Assembly: GCF_046630445.1 (NCBI RefSeq)
Contig: NC_092341.1
Span: forward strand, 7,566,001 to 7,630,000
Direction: 5' to 3'
Source of the DNA: Rutidosis leptorrhynchoides
Taxonomy: Eukaryota > Streptophyta > Magnoliopsida > Asterales > Asteraceae
Length of the DNA stretch: 64,000 nt
Each line of letters begins with the position of its first letter. Position 1 is the stretch's first letter. Position numbers and translations under genes: made by a program. The notes below the pieces were generated by a model, which worked only from the letters and a program-made list of their open reading frames with translations, was not told the DNA's origin and made no database searches. Shown here piece after piece: positions 11,454 to 24,308 of the stretch.

Positions 11454-12104
11454 ATGAGCAAATGCACAGTGGAAGATTTCTTTCATACCTGAGAATAAAC
11501 ATGCTTTTAAGTGTCAATCAAAAGGTTGGTGAGTTCATTCGTTTATCATAAACAATCATTTTTATCATTTTAATAGACCAGAAGATTTTCATTTCCATTT
11601 CTCATAAATATACGTCCCATGCATAGAGACAAAAATAATCATTCATATGGATTGAACACCTGGTAACTGACATTAATAAAATGCATCTAGAATATCCACA
11701 TATATAAATATCGAAGTACTAAAGCAGTTCAAATTCTCTGATTGGGGCTTGTCAATGGCCCATAGATCTATCTTTAGGATTCGCGTCAATTGGTGGCAAT
11801 TATAATAAACACCAATTCTTAAGTTACCAAGTTCAACAAGGGCGATATCCGGTATAACAATTCAACCATAGAATGTAGTTTCAATTACTTGTGTCTATTT
11901 CGTAAAACAGTTATAAAAGCAGCACATGTATTCTCAGTCCCAAATATATATATTGCAAAAGCATTGAAAAAGGGAGCAAATGAAACTCACAATACTGTAT
12001 TTTGTAGTAAAAATTCATATGACGGAATTGAATAATGCAGGGTTGGCCTCGGATTCACGAACCTATATCATTTGTATATTTATTAATATTCATAGTTGTA
12101 ATTG

Positions 12105-12207
<103 letters not shown>

Positions 12208-12301
12208 GTATTAGTTATATTATTTTTATGTTAATAATATATATATGTTTTGTATGTTCATTTTGTATATAAAAATTTTAAATTTTGTTATGTTATATGT
12301 G

Positions 12302-12379
<78 letters not shown>

Positions 12380-12655
12380 TTCATTTGTTTATCAAAACAG
12401 TAGTTCTAATTATACTAAGTTAATATTAGTAAAAATAATGGTAATAACATTAATAATATATTTATGTTAATAATAACTCTATTAGTGATAATAACAATGA
12501 TATTAATAATAATATTTGTAAAAATATTAATTTTACTGTTTATGATAGTTATGATATTAATGATTTATTAATAATAATAATAATAATAATAACTTTGTTA
12601 AAAATGATAATATTAATAATATTAATAATGATATTGTTAATAATGATACATTTGT

Positions 12656-12657
<2 letters not shown>

Positions 12658-12720
<63 letters not shown>

Positions 12721-12784
12721 AATAGTTACAAAAGTGATACTAATACTAATATTAATGAGATTAATGATAACTTGTATTATTTTC

Positions 12785-12876
<92 letters not shown>

Positions 12877-13108
12877 CCTAATCCTAATCATAAAAATAAT
12901 AATAATACAACTATTAGTGATAATAATAATAATTTTCATACTTGTATTTATAATCATAATAAATGAGAATTTTTATCATAATACTTATATTAGTAATAAT
13001 AATGTTAATAACTATAATATTAATACTAATAACAATAATAATAATAATACTAATGGTGATACTAATAATAATTATGATATTCATAATACATAATAATAAT
13101 AATACTAC

Positions 13109-13156
<48 letters not shown>

Positions 13157-13170
13157 TAATAATACTTGAT
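12658..13170. repeat. (AAT)n microsatellite cluster
   Basis: Long AAT/ATA tracts at about 12658-12718, 12787-12877 and 13108-13160, joined by diverged units. They account for the poly-Asn and poly-Ile frames seen here. Shorter TTA tracts lie at the matching place in the LTRs of D. Confidence 0.95.
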
Positions 13171-13256
13171 GAATGACATTAACAATAATAATAATAATAA
13201 TAATTTTTAGAAAAAAAGAGCTACCTCATAAAGTGCTTAAAAAAATACTTGTCACT

Positions 13257-13338
13257 AGCAGGAATCGAACCCGTGACCATCGAACCCGTGACCTCTAGCT
13301 TAACCCGAAACACACATTACCACTCCACCACTCCTGCT
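13257..13338 (-). other. tRNA-like (SINE-like) segment in LTR E
   Basis: On the minus strand there is an A-box-like TGGTGGAGTGG and a B box GGTTCGATTCC, with a 15-base tandem copy of the B-box region. The ends AGCAGGA and TCCTGCT are complementary. It does not fold as a full tRNA, so it is more likely a SINE remnant or tRNA fossil than a working tRNA. D's LTRs have related segments at 44395-44459 and 52576-52637. Confidence 0.45.
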
Positions 13339-14939
13339 TTTCTGATTAATTCCCCAGACCAGATTTATTTAATCAGCTACACTTTTTCATCTTTTTCATC
13401 TCACTCTTAAATAACTAGTCGACCAGAGCTTAAACTAATCAACATAATCCATTTGTTTTTGGATTTCTTAATCAGATGTAAACGCTTATAACAACTATTC
13501 CATTTAATCAAACACAGCAAAAAATAAATAAAAAAATTTAAGAACAGCATATGCTGCTGTTGTCGTTAATATTTTTAAAAAATTGATTTTTGGATTTGAG
13601 TAACGTTTCAAACAAAAATTTCTTCATGAACTAGTACTTAAATCGTGTATACAAACTCAAGGAACCGTCAATTGAACTTAAAACACTAAAACAAGTTCGA
13701 ATTTCATGATGAACAAATATGTTGACTTTTTGAACTAAAACTTTGACTTACGAATTTGAAATCAATACAAGAAATTGAAATGTGAAATTTTGCAGATAGT
13801 TTCACTAGAGGGTTCCAAACAAAACTGTAATTTTAGTTTTTGAAGTTTGGTTCGAATTCGAATTTTGGGTGAAAAGGCTACGCGTACAAAGAACCTGTGG
13901 TTCTTCTTCGACTTATCTATTTTTTATTTATTTGCAACTGGTAGTAATTGGATTAGATAAAGAAATTGAATGATTGATTTCAACCGACATGAAACTACCA
14001 ATTGTTGTATTGTAGTGTTGATGTCACGAGCAAGAAAATGGAAAAAGGAGATAGCGAAATTTGGAACCTGATTGCATCAGATTATTTAGTACTCCGTGAT
14101 TTTATATAGCTGTATTTATATTTTATATATAATTAGTATTAAATAATTATGTATATTAATAACTAATAATAATAATCTTACAAATATTAATAATTATTAT
14201 TATTATATTAATAATAATTATGTATTGACACAAAAATAAAATAAAATGATAACAATAGTTTTATTAGTGTTAATAATAATAAAATGTATCATTTTTCTAT
14301 TATTAATAATGATAACACTAATAATAATAAAATTAATAATAATCATAATTATAATTAATTATAAAAATGATGAACATAATATTATTCATAATAATAATTT
14401 GTATTTATTTATTCTAAATGCTATAATGGTAGTAAAGACTTCTTATGATAATGATAATAATAACAATTTGTATAATAAAATTAATAATACCTAATGATCA
14501 TACCCAGTAATAACTATAACGATAATAGTACTAATTATATTAATGATAGTATTAATATTAATAATAACACTAAATAATAATATCAAAAATTATAACAATG
14601 CTTATAATACAAGTGATATAAAGGTATAACAAGTTATATGTGTTCTATTTTCATGTTAGGATAATGATAGTAATAATATTATACAAATATATTTTTAATT
14701 TGTAATTACATTTAATATATTAATGTTACAGTTTATTACTTATATCATATTTACTAATTATAAAATAACCTATATTGAATACTTAATCTTTATAAATTTT
14801 ATATATCTTACATCATATATGATACTACTTACGTATAACATTTATATATATATATATATATATAATTAGATTCATTCTTATTATTTTATATTCTATTTTA
14901 CATTTATCTTTAATGTTTATATTATATTTTATTATTTTC

Positions 14940-14940
<1 letters not shown>

Positions 14941-14996
<56 letters not shown>
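14941..14996. repeat. (TA)n microsatellite
   Basis: Pure TA tract in LTR E, with a shorter one at 14846-14864. Confidence 0.95.
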
Positions 14997-14999
<3 letters not shown>

Positions 15000-15167
15000 A
15001 TTTGTTTACCCACAATTGTTCGTGAATCGTCGGGACTGGTCGAAGGTCAGTTGAATATATGAAACAGTTCAAAATTTTCGAGACTCAATATTACAGACTT
15101 TGCTTATCGTGTCGAAATCATATAAAGATTAAGTTTAAATTTGGTCAGAAATCTCCGGGTCGTCACA

Positions 15168-15480
15168 TCCAGCCTGTGCTAGTTCTTCAGTTACTGGTCC
15201 TTCACTTGATCCTCTTACATCCTATGCTGGTCTTGAAGTAACCTTGAATCTTGAACTATCTTGTGCTGATAGTGAAGGCAGCACACATAACTACTTAAAC
15301 ACGGCATATAATGTTGTTATACTGAAAATAAATTTATGTTGGCATGTACATTAAAACTAATGTTTATAATCATGTTTTGCCACAATTAAATCCTTAATTA
15401 TGCAGGAGATTCAACAGGCTCTTTTGCTTGAAGGTCTGCGGCTCTTTTTCAGCCGTCAGCCGTTTTGATGTTTCTGGAAT
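15168..15480 (+). pseudogene. Possible 3' part of a host gene cut by LTR E (unknown product)
   Basis: Directly at the end of LTR E an open frame starts at 15169 and runs about 60 codons with ordinary amino-acid composition. A consensus-like acceptor (AATTATGCAG) at about 15395-15404 is followed by a short frame of 20 codons ending in TGA near 15467. A possible donor is GTAACC at about 15238. Together these look like a penultimate and a last exon whose upstream part was separated by the insertion of E. I do not recognise the protein. The composition is less AT-rich than its surroundings. It could equally be chance. Confidence 0.25.
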
Positions 15481-17444
15481 TTGATTATGATCTTCAATAT
15501 AATAGCTGACATATGTAGAACAGACGATGGTTGTTTAATTTAATCGTCTTCAATTTTACTTCATTCCTCATCCTTACTTCATCCAATTTTCGTTCTTTTC
15601 TTTACTTTAGTCTCTTTTAACATAATATTTCACCACGTTTCATACAAAATCATTTTATCTATTCCAAACACAATTTTTTTTTATAGAATAGACAAAATTT
15701 AAGTTAAATAGAAATAATATCGCTTTAATTTGATATTTTATAGAATATCTTATTTCTAATGTGACATTAATGTGTCAATTAGATAGCTCTCGTCATTGAA
15801 TTCAAGTCAAAATTTGATGAATGAGGTTTCCTTTGTTGATACTGAGTGTGCAACTACGATTTGAATGTGTTATAGTATGATCAACTCGTTTGAAAGACAA
15901 AGAAATATAGTTATGAACAATGTAATGTAATGGTGTTCAGTATTTAGTTTCAAACTATTTAAACTAAATACCGAATCGAAACTAAATTGAAAAAAATATA
16001 TCGATCTGTTGTATGATTTTTGGATCGAGCAAAACCGAAAATTGAATTTGAATTTGATATTTCAGTTCAGTTTTCGGTTTTGAAATTTCCGAAATTTGGT
16101 TAACCGAACACAGAATATCAAGCCGAATTCATTTTATACAAATTTAAAAATATATATTATGGGTTATTAATATTATCGTATACATATACAATATATGATT
16201 TGAGTATATATCTTAATTTGAGTATATATTCTTTAATTTCTTTCACTCTACATTATTGAAACTGAACCATTTCAAGTTGACTTTTCTGTTCAAATCAATA
16301 TATATTTATGTACGTTGAATCAATAAAATTTATGCAAAACTTCTTTTACAACATTTTTTATTGGTAAAGTATAGAATATACTACTCCGTAACTACTAAGA
16401 TAGAGATAGAAATAGTAAAGATATACATAATTAAATATACAATATGATTACTAAGATAGCAACTACTAAAATAGAGATAGTTTTAGTGTTTTTCTTTGTT
16501 ATTGATTTTATTTATTTATTTATTTGATATAATAAATATTGTGTTATGATTATGATAATTTATTATAATATTCAATAATCTTATTTTGTTTTATTAATTT
16601 GTGTAAATGATCAATTATGTATATTAGTTTCGAATAATATTTTAAAAGGTTAATATTTTAATTAAGGAAAAAGTAAAAAAGTCGATTTGGAAGTTGAATT
16701 TAGTTTTAATCGAAGTCGAACCGAATTTAAATTTCAGTTTTCGATTTTAAAAGAGAGGAAAATCAAAATCAAACCGATGAATACCCTTAACCTTTTACTC
16801 TTTTATGCAAAATATAGAATTCAGAAAAGAGATACGGGGTAATTTACTACAGTAATATGGAAAAAATATACAGTAGTAAAAAAAGATAAGCTAAAGATAG
16901 AGATTGGGAAACAGAAGAGCTAAAGAAAAAGACAGAAAGCAGCAGTACCCTAAATAAGTCATACATCAACCCTAACCTCAACTCCATTCTCTCTCATCTT
17001 TTTTAGATTCAATCCTATTATCTCTTTTTCATTCAAGAAACACACTTTACTGTGTGTTTTTGTATATGAACTTGATCAAAAAACAACAACTTATAATATT
17101 CTACTTGTAGTTCTTAACTTCTTATATATAGTGTCTTCTTAAGTATCTTCCTCAAAAACCAAACATTGTCTCTTTGGTTGATGCCAAATTAAAAAAAAAA
17201 AAAAAAGTAATAGAAAAAAACAGTTGGAGATTTCTATTCAACTATAGGGTTCAAACAAAAACTTTTGTTCTTCTTTAGCTTCTTTCTAAGTTTTAATTCC
17301 TATTTTGTCTTCTCTTTACCTTTTTATAATGATGCAACACAGCCTTATATCATTTCTCTAGGTACACTTCTAATATCTACTATAAATATCATCACACACA
17401 AACATATCTTGACTAATTTATTAAATATTATATAAGATAAGAAG
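15481..17444 (+). other. Intergenic region and IDD upstream/5' region
   Basis: No gene is supported. About 15935-16790 is flanked by sequences in opposite orientation that share GAA-rich CGGTTT/AAACCG motifs and looks like a degraded fold-back repeat. From about 16960 the sequence becomes rich in CT tracts and CAA/ACAACA stretches, as in plant 5' UTRs. TATA-like sites stand at 17124-17131 and 17381-17388. I cannot decide which start site is used. Confidence 0.5.
17381..17388 (+). promoter_or_regulatory. TATA-like box upstream of IDD gene
   Basis: TATAAATA lies 57 bases before the ATG. If it is used, the 5' UTR would be only about 30 bases; the alternative at 17124-17131 would give a long leader. 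Confidence 0.35.
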
Positions 17445-20005
17445 ATGATGAAACAACAGAAGCTGATTTTGGTAGATAATACAAATTCTCCGTCAGCTGA
17501 GGTTCATGCAAATTACTATGCGCATCCACCTCCAAGTCAAAGTCAACCTTCACTCAAGAAAAAGAGAAATCTTCCAGGCAACCCAGGTTCAAAATCTCTA
17601 CTTTTTTTCTTGGGTTCTCACCATTTTCATCAAGTAATAATGGGTATAAAAAATTTCATTGATTTGAAATGAAAAAAAAAAAAATCAAGATTCTAAACAG
17701 TCAACAAATAATGAACAGTTGACCTATGTCCAGAATGGTAATTTTTCTGTATTTTTTCTTTTTCAAAAGGTTTTATCAGAAACAGTGACAAACTAGTACC
17801 TATGATATTTTTGGGTAATACAATTCTTTTAAATAACAAAATTTCAAATTAAATAAAAATAGTAAATTTTTTTAGTATTGTTTGATGTTGAGTTTATAGG
17901 GACTAAGTTAATGTTTGTGTTATTATATGTTTTAGATCCAGAAGCAGAAGTGATATCTTTGTCACCCACAACATTAATGGCAACAAATAGATTTGTGTGT
18001 GAAATATGCAACAAAGGTTTTCAAAGAGATCAAAATCTACAACTTCATAGAAGAGGACACAATCTACCATGGAAGTTGAAGCAAAGAAACAAGAATGAAA
18101 TAGTAAGGAAAAAAGTGTATGTGTGTCCTGAAGTGAACTGTGTACACCATGACCCATCAAGGGCATTAGGTGATTTAACAGGTATCAAAAAACATTTTAG
18201 CAGAAAACATGGTGAAAAAAAGTGGAAATGTGATAAATGTTCAAAGAGATATGCAGTTCAATCTGATTGGAAAGCTCATTACAAAACTTGTGGCACAAGA
18301 GAGTACAAATGTGACTGTGGTACCCTTTTTTCAAGGTATAAAATTCCTTCATTTATTGTCCTCCTTCAAGTATTTAATACCCTGAAATAGACTATTGTTG
18401 ATTTTCTGATTTTATTAAGTGTGAGCCATGTTTATTACATTCTCATAATAACTTGACACATCATAAATTTTGATGAAATGAAATGTTTGCTGGTGTCTAT
18501 ATGGTGATCTATATAAAATGATTTACTAGCTAGATTACAAATCTGCTGTTTTTTTTTTTTAAATAAACATTAGGGGAAGGGGTGATTGGTTCATTAGCTA
18601 GAAATGAACTTATAGATTTTTTAGAATTTAAATAAAATAATTATAGAGTAAACTTGTTCAAACACTTCATAAATAACCTTACAAATTCTAGCAAAAAGAC
18701 ATAGCTAGAATGGAATGTTGGATCAATGTGCTTTGTGAGTTTTGAATGTGTATAACAAATATTTGAACACACGAAAAACCCCATATTATATGAAGTCTCT
18801 TTACATATTTTATGACAATTTCTATTAACTGTTCATTTTTTTCTCTGATTCAAAAGTACATTTTTCCAACAAAAACCCAACTTTATCATGTGGGTGTCTG
18901 TGTTTTTGGATTAAGAATGTGTATCGAGATGGGTTTCTATCTTTATTGTGGAAAGTTTTTGTTTTTTTGTGTTTGGAGTGTTCTTATTTCATGGATATTC
19001 TTAATATTTTTTTTTTAATATTATTATATAATTATAATTATAATAATGTCAATCTTGAAAATGGATACCAAGAGCAGGAGGGATAGTTTCATCACACACA
19101 GAGCTTTTTGTGATGCACTTGCAGAAGAGAGTGCACGAGCCATTACTGGAATTGACCCATTAAATCCGGGTCAAATACCGACCCATTTCAATGATCATAC
19201 CCATTTACTTGACCCACTTCATCAAGCTACTTCCTTTTTGAAAAAGGAACAACATCATCACCTATTTCCATCATGGCTACAAACCCAATCCCAAGATCAA
19301 GATTGTAGCCCTACTAGTACTAGTACAAGTGGGCCAACACTGATAGCCTACCATCCAGCAGCACCATCTGCTTACATGTCAGCTACTGCATTGCTGCAAA
19401 AAGCAGCTCAGATGGGTACAAGTCATTTAAGCAGAGGTGGTACAAGCATACAAGCACAGTGTACAACATCATCAAGTAGACCCCAACATCTTCACCAACA
19501 ATATCAAAACAATCAAAATAGTGCTAGTACAAATGGTTCAAGCAGTAGTGTGAATCTATTTTCCTCATTTTTTGATAACCATCATGAGATGATATCCATG
19601 GCTTCTTTTGGAAATAAAGATGGTGGTGTTGGTGGTGCATGTGCAGGTGGACCCTCATTATCACCTGCTTTTCATCATCCAATCAATATGAATATGAACA
19701 TGACTAGTACTAATATGATGATGATGAATTCAGATGGTTTTGCTGATGTGTCAACTTTTGAAGATGCATTTAGTCAAATCTTGGATGCAAAGAAAGAATA
19801 TGAAAATGATTATGATCATGGAAATCTTGATGATACTCATCCCACATCATCATCTGAACCTCATCATCATATTATGATGCAGGATAACAAAAATGGTAAT
19901 ATTGGAAGTACTGGTGTTATGGGCAATGAAGGAATGACAAGAGATTTCTTAGGGCTAAAAGCTCCTTCATTAAACCAAGGCATGAAAGGTAGCACAATTA
20001 ATTAA
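17445..20005 (+). CDS. IDD: INDETERMINATE DOMAIN (IDD) C2H2 zinc-finger transcription factor, three exons
   Basis: The exons are 17445-17586, 17936-18335 and 19078-20005, with GT-AG introns of 349 and 742 bp; together they encode 489 residues. The start ATGATG is followed by a basic KKKRNLPG motif (38-45), a likely nuclear signal. The ID domain has four fingers: C69/C72/H85/H89; C111/C116/H134/H139; C2HC C146/C149/H162/C166; and C173/C175/H188/C192. The second splice junction falls in the conserved SRRDSF codons, as in this family. The C-terminal half has the family motifs MSATALLQKAAQMG (from 281) and TRDFLGL (468-474), plus His-, Asn- and Ser-rich runs. IDD proteins are nuclear DNA-binding regulators; several act with GRAS proteins in root patterning, gibberellin response or metabolism. 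The subgroup (JACKDAW, MAGPIE, NUTCRACKER or another) cannot be fixed here. All splice sites and key residues are intact. Confidence 0.96.
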
Positions 20006-20919
20006 TTAATTAGACTAAGCTAGTGTTGTTTATTTTAATTAATTAATCAATTACAACTTTGTTGTTTCTATAGGTAATGTGAAAGTTATGCTCATTTTGT
20101 ATACTTTTGAGCTCCCAATGGTCCATATATATTCTTCTTGTAACTTCAAACATGTGATGCTATGGAAATTATTTATATATTTTATATATATGGTAAATCA
20201 TATCTCATTACAGTGACCTAATTATATATTTTATTAAGTAGCTAGGTTTAATGTTCGGTTTTGTTCAGATTCTGATGTGTTTTTGGATTAAATATGAACA
20301 TAGATTGAAACATTTGCACGTATCTTGGCGTTGGATTCTTAAATTCCCAGGAAAGATTCCTGCAATTATACTTAGAAAATTAACTATATTCGTGACAAAT
20401 GTCATATTATATGAACCGATAAACATAAAATACTTAGGTATGTGTTTAAGATATATTTTCAGAAAAACGTGGTGTTGTAGGAGTGTAGGACTGATTTTTG
20501 CATTGTTTAAAACTTAAAGTATTTTTTTTTTTTATATATATAAATATGCTATTGCATTATTAGCTTCATAGGTTATTTTTGCTTTTGCGTATGTGATTTG
20601 TAGGAAAATTAAGTTGTTTTGCTTGATAAATTAGAAAATAAGATATATATAGAATTATAGACGTACCACAATAATATTTAATTATACTTATGAGAAGTAA
20701 GAAGAAGTAAAATGTAGAGATACATTCTTCCACTCGAGGGGTGTGCGAGTTATTCATCTACTCTCGGATAGAGCAATAGTTACAAGAAATATGGAAAACA
20801 AAGTAGCATAATCAAAGATACTTATGCAAATAAATCAAATATGTAATCGTTTTATAACTAACTATGAATTCAAAATGCATAATAGCTAGTTGTACAACAT
20901 ATATCCGATATGATCAATT
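20006..20919 (+). other. IDD 3' flank, no further gene seen
   Basis: AT-rich sequence with ATTAATTA runs just after the stop. It is probably 3' UTR for a few hundred bases. No clear polyadenylation signal or ORF of interest. Confidence 0.6.
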
Positions 20920-20930
20920 TAGAGTATAAT

Positions 20931-21363
20931 GGCATCGATGGCTTGGCTTATCCTTGGACGATAACTTATCTAGTCGAACGTGCATTGGCTAAACTTGGTC
21001 TCTCTCAAGCTCTCGTGGTTAAGATAAAAGATGCACTCCACCCCATCCGAGATGCTGCCTTTATGCCTTTAATGGGAATTGGCTAAACTCGAGGGTGCTC
21101 GGAGAAAGTAGTGGATAAAAGAATGCTATATTACTGTATAATAATAATCTCTTGAGCTGCTTGATTTCTCATATAAGTTCAAGGCTTGGGGGCTAAATTC
21201 GTTTCTCAACCTTTTCCAGCTTGTTTTCAAGTTTGTTTTTTAGTGTTGCTTGTTTGTGTGTTTACGTTGGCTCGTAGTGTACAACGATACCAATAGTTGT
21301 ATCATGTATATTCTTCTTTAATTAATATTAATTAAATAAAGTTCTTCTTCCCTTTAAAAAAAA
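20931..21363 (+). mobile_element. 5'-truncated poly-A retroposon (LINE-like 3' end)
   Basis: A 433-bp insert is flanked by a perfect 11-bp target duplication, TAGAGTATAAT (20920-20930 and 21364-21374). It ends in a T-rich stretch with an AATAAAG signal and a short A-run, as plant L1-type LINEs do. No intact ORF remains. It could instead be a processed-gene remnant; the 3' end favours a LINE. Confidence 0.8.
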
Positions 21364-21474
21364 TAGAGTATAATTTTTGGATTTGATAACACTAATTTAG
21401 GTTTGTTTCACATTTTCTTAGTAGGACTAATAATTTGTACTATTTCCGGGAATATTAACAGATGTGTATGCAAT

Positions 21475-21650
21475 ATATATCAAGTTACACAACTGTCAAT
21501 TACTAGCTTTAGAAATGTGGTGCACGTAAACATAGTTTTTGATTTTACTTTTATATCAAGTTACACAACTGTCAATAAAAACTAAATGCATTACCTATAA
21601 AAATTGGCAAAATGTGGTGCACGTAAACATAGTTTTTGATTTTACTTTTT
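21475..21650 (+). repeat. Imperfect tandem duplication, two units of about 75-95 bp
   Basis: The blocks ATATCAAGTTACACAACTGT and GTGCACGTAAACATAGTTTT each occur twice in the same order (about 21475-21552 and 21553-21650). No function is apparent. Confidence 0.85.
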
Positions 21651-21963
21651 TAAATAATTACTAGCGTTCATTAATCATAAATTTTTTAAAAATTAAAAAA
21701 ATTTAACATCAAGCACCATAACTTTTATAAGATATTAAATTCATACTTTAAAGATTGATGAAGGTATGATTAGGCTATGATCTGTAATAAAGTAGTGGGA
21801 GTAAAAACTTTTATTTTGAAAAAATAGAAAAGCCAAAAAGTAAATATGGAAAGTGATCCTAGTTGTCCCTAGAAAGCAAATTTTATATATGAACCATTGT
21901 TTATTTTTGCAATATTATTACTCTGTATGTTATGTTATTATCGTTATCATTATCATTATCATA

Positions 21964-21964
<1 letters not shown>

Positions 21965-22031
<67 letters not shown>
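21965..22031. repeat. (TA)n microsatellite
   Basis: More than 30 TA units preceded by a few TCATTA units. Confidence 0.95.
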
Positions 22032-22034
<3 letters not shown>

Positions 22035-22235
22035 TTTACGATAAGTATATCAGCCAACATCAATGAACAGTAACCAGAGCCACCGAGTTGATGAACAGTA
22101 ACATGAGCCGATGAACAGTTTTTTTTTTTTTTTTTCGGTTCGTGTTTTGGCCAACGAAGTGGCAGACCTTTTTACTAGTTACCAATATAACTAGACAAAA
22201 TCTTATGAATAGTACTATTCGCTTTTTCAATTTCC

Positions 22236-22410
22236 GCAAACTTAACCCTTTTATTTTTATTAAAATACAAATCGAACCCCCACTTTATACTATTCCTTTT
22301 TTAAATTTTCACAAACTTAACCCCTTTACTTTTATTAAAATACAAATCGAACCCCACAAACTTAACCCCTTTACTTTTATTAAAATAGAAATCGAACCCC
22401 CACTTTATAC
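22236..22410 (+). repeat. Three direct repeats of about 50 bp
   Basis: Units contain CAAACTTAACCC, TTTTATTAAAATA and AAATCGAACCCC at about 22236-22290, 22310-22354 and 22355-22410. Probably subterminal repeats of the Helitron-like element that ends at 22819. Confidence 0.8.
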
Positions 22411-22783
22411 ATAAATTCTAAATTATTATTAATCTCATCACTAACACCAAAAATACTAAATAATAACACCCACCACGCTTTACCGACTTGTACACTGCGC
22501 TCAAACAGTAGGACTCACATAGGCCACTACTGTGCTAATTTTTTTTTCTCCAACCATAAAAGACGCAACTTTCGTAAAAGGAACAACCCTTCAATGCTAC
22601 CAAAAGATGTCCAAAAACTTTCTTTTTTACAAAATAGATCAACTAACTTTTTTTTTTTTAAATAAAACCCGAACGCTAAAAGAAGCAACTTTCACAAAAA
22701 GAACAACCCTTCAATGTTAGATGTCGAAAAAAATTCTTTTTTAAAAAATAGATCAAGATTTTTTTTTAACTCGCATTCAAAAC

Positions 22784-22819
22784 GGAGCCCCGGGCGCAAA
22801 GTGAGGGCTCCACAACTAG
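22784..22819 (+). mobile_element. Helitron-like 3' terminus (hairpin plus CTAG)
   Basis: A 7-bp stem (GGAGCCC 22784-22790, GGGCTCC 22805-22811) with a GC-rich loop is followed by ACAA and CTAG, then T. A hairpin shortly before a CTRR end is the Helitron signature. The 5' end (expected TC after an A) was not located; the body probably reaches left through the repeats at 22236-22410. No Rep or helicase sequence is seen, so it would be non-autonomous. Confidence 0.55.
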
Positions 22820-23538
22820 TTTTGAAAAAATCTCAAGTTAATGTACTGTTTTTCTAATTTGGTAATTTCGCATTCTTCTTTTAAAATGCATTTTTTGACG
22901 TTATTTATAATTTGTTGTCTGTTTTGTTGGCGAATGTGTCTCTCGCTTGTTAGTATCACTTCATAAGAATTTTTCATTTGAATTATAGTAATAACGAGAT
23001 TCGGATCGGCCCGCGCGTTGCGGCGGGGCCTTTCGGGTTGTGTACTCATAATTAACGTAACGTTATGTATTTACAGAAGCAAAAAACGGACCGTTTGTTA
23101 AGCCCCGTTTTAGATGTCGGCGTGTTTAGCGTTTTTTAGAAGGTGCCCGTTTCGAACGCAGCTAGTTACTTTTTGTTCGTAAAATTATTTCGAGTTGAAC
23201 GGTGGCGTCGGAAAAATTTAACGCGCGTCAAGCGGGAAGATACGGCCCGTTAAAAATTTGGGTGGAGTTTGTTTAGGGTTTTTAATATATTAATAATTTT
23301 ACTTTTCATACCCCAGAAAAAAGTGCATATTAGACTATAGTTGAGGAGTAGTTTTTGTAATTGGGTTTTTGTCGTTTGAAAAACTAAATGAGACCCAAAC
23401 AATGTTGGCACCTCCTTTAGTATATAAGAGGTAAATGGGGCTTGGTTTTCACTATAGTGATCAACAAAATATTTATCAAATGTAAACATTTGACTAGAGT
23501 GCAATAATAACAGGGGTGTGGGATTAATTAACTGTTTA
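22820..23538. other. Unassigned repeat-like sequence
   Basis: A GC-rich stretch at about 22995-23035 (CCCGCGCGTTGCGGCGGGGCC) and further CG-bearing sequence to 23260 contrast with AT-rich flanks and look like another mobile-element fragment. Minus-strand frames of 77 and 84 codons here match no family I know. Confidence 0.4.
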
Positions 23539-24308
23539 TGTGACGACCGGGAAATTTTTGACCAAATTTAAACTTAATCTTTATATGATTTTGATACGAT
23601 AAGCAAAGTCTGTAAAGTTAAATCTCAAAATTTTAAACTATTCAAATACCCTTCGACTGTTCTTGACGGTTCGCAAACAGTTATGTGTAAATAGATATGT
23701 GTATACTATAACTTGAAAGCGTAACAATGTATTAATTGTATGATACCGTACATTAAACCTATTGGTTTAAATATCTATTTGATATATTTAACTACGGAGT
23801 TAAAAGATAATGCCAAATGATTGAATTGAAAGATATTTATCGAGTCACTTATAGATTATGATATTGTTACAGGTCTCTGTTGTGAGGTTCACATTGATTT
23901 GAAAAATCGTTCCTTTTTAACGGTATTCGGAATAAATGGTAAAGTGTTAGATAAAAGTTAGTGGAGAATTAAATTTCATAATAACTGAGTGATCTAGTTT
24001 CAAACGTGCGAAAACGTTTTTAGATATAATAGGAATTGATTGTTAAAATGTTTTTGTTTAAATAACGTAATTTGTATATATATTTTTTTTACAAAGTGAT
24101 AAAATATAATATTAACTTGGTTATAAAACGATTTGATATTATATATATATTAACAAATAGCGAGACGATGTTTTAAAGAAGCAAATGACCAAAACACTCG
24201 AACGTTCAAGATACACTTTGAGTAATATAGTTTATTGATAATTTAAGTCTATATTTTGACAAAGGTACGAGTCACGAATCGAAGAATTCAAGTTTTCTCA
24301 GCGTACGA
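23539..24308 (+). repeat. Tekay-like LTR F, left part, cut by element C
   Basis: Starts TGTGACGACC like the LTR of D, and follows the same order of motifs (antisense of the end of E). After 770 bp it gives way to the start of C's LTR. The remainder should lie beyond the right edge, after C. This is the oldest layer of the nest. Confidence 0.75.

Noticed and set aside
11126..11551. Plus-strand frame of 141 codons in the LTR of A, with relatives at 33563-33907 and 60560-60949
   Set aside because: It starts with TTG, runs antisense to the element, and its conservation is explained by these being copies of one LTR.
12595..13169. Plus- and minus-strand frames rich in Asn or Ile of 60-123 codons
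   Set aside because: They are translations of AAT microsatellites inside LTR E, with no non-repeat sequence of note.
15935..16790. A defined fold-back transposon
   Set aside because: Ends share only short AT-rich similarity; no clear terminal inverted repeats or target duplication could be fixed by eye.
17903..18166. Minus-strand 87-codon frame opposite IDD exon 2
   Set aside because: It is a shadow of the conserved zinc-finger exon.
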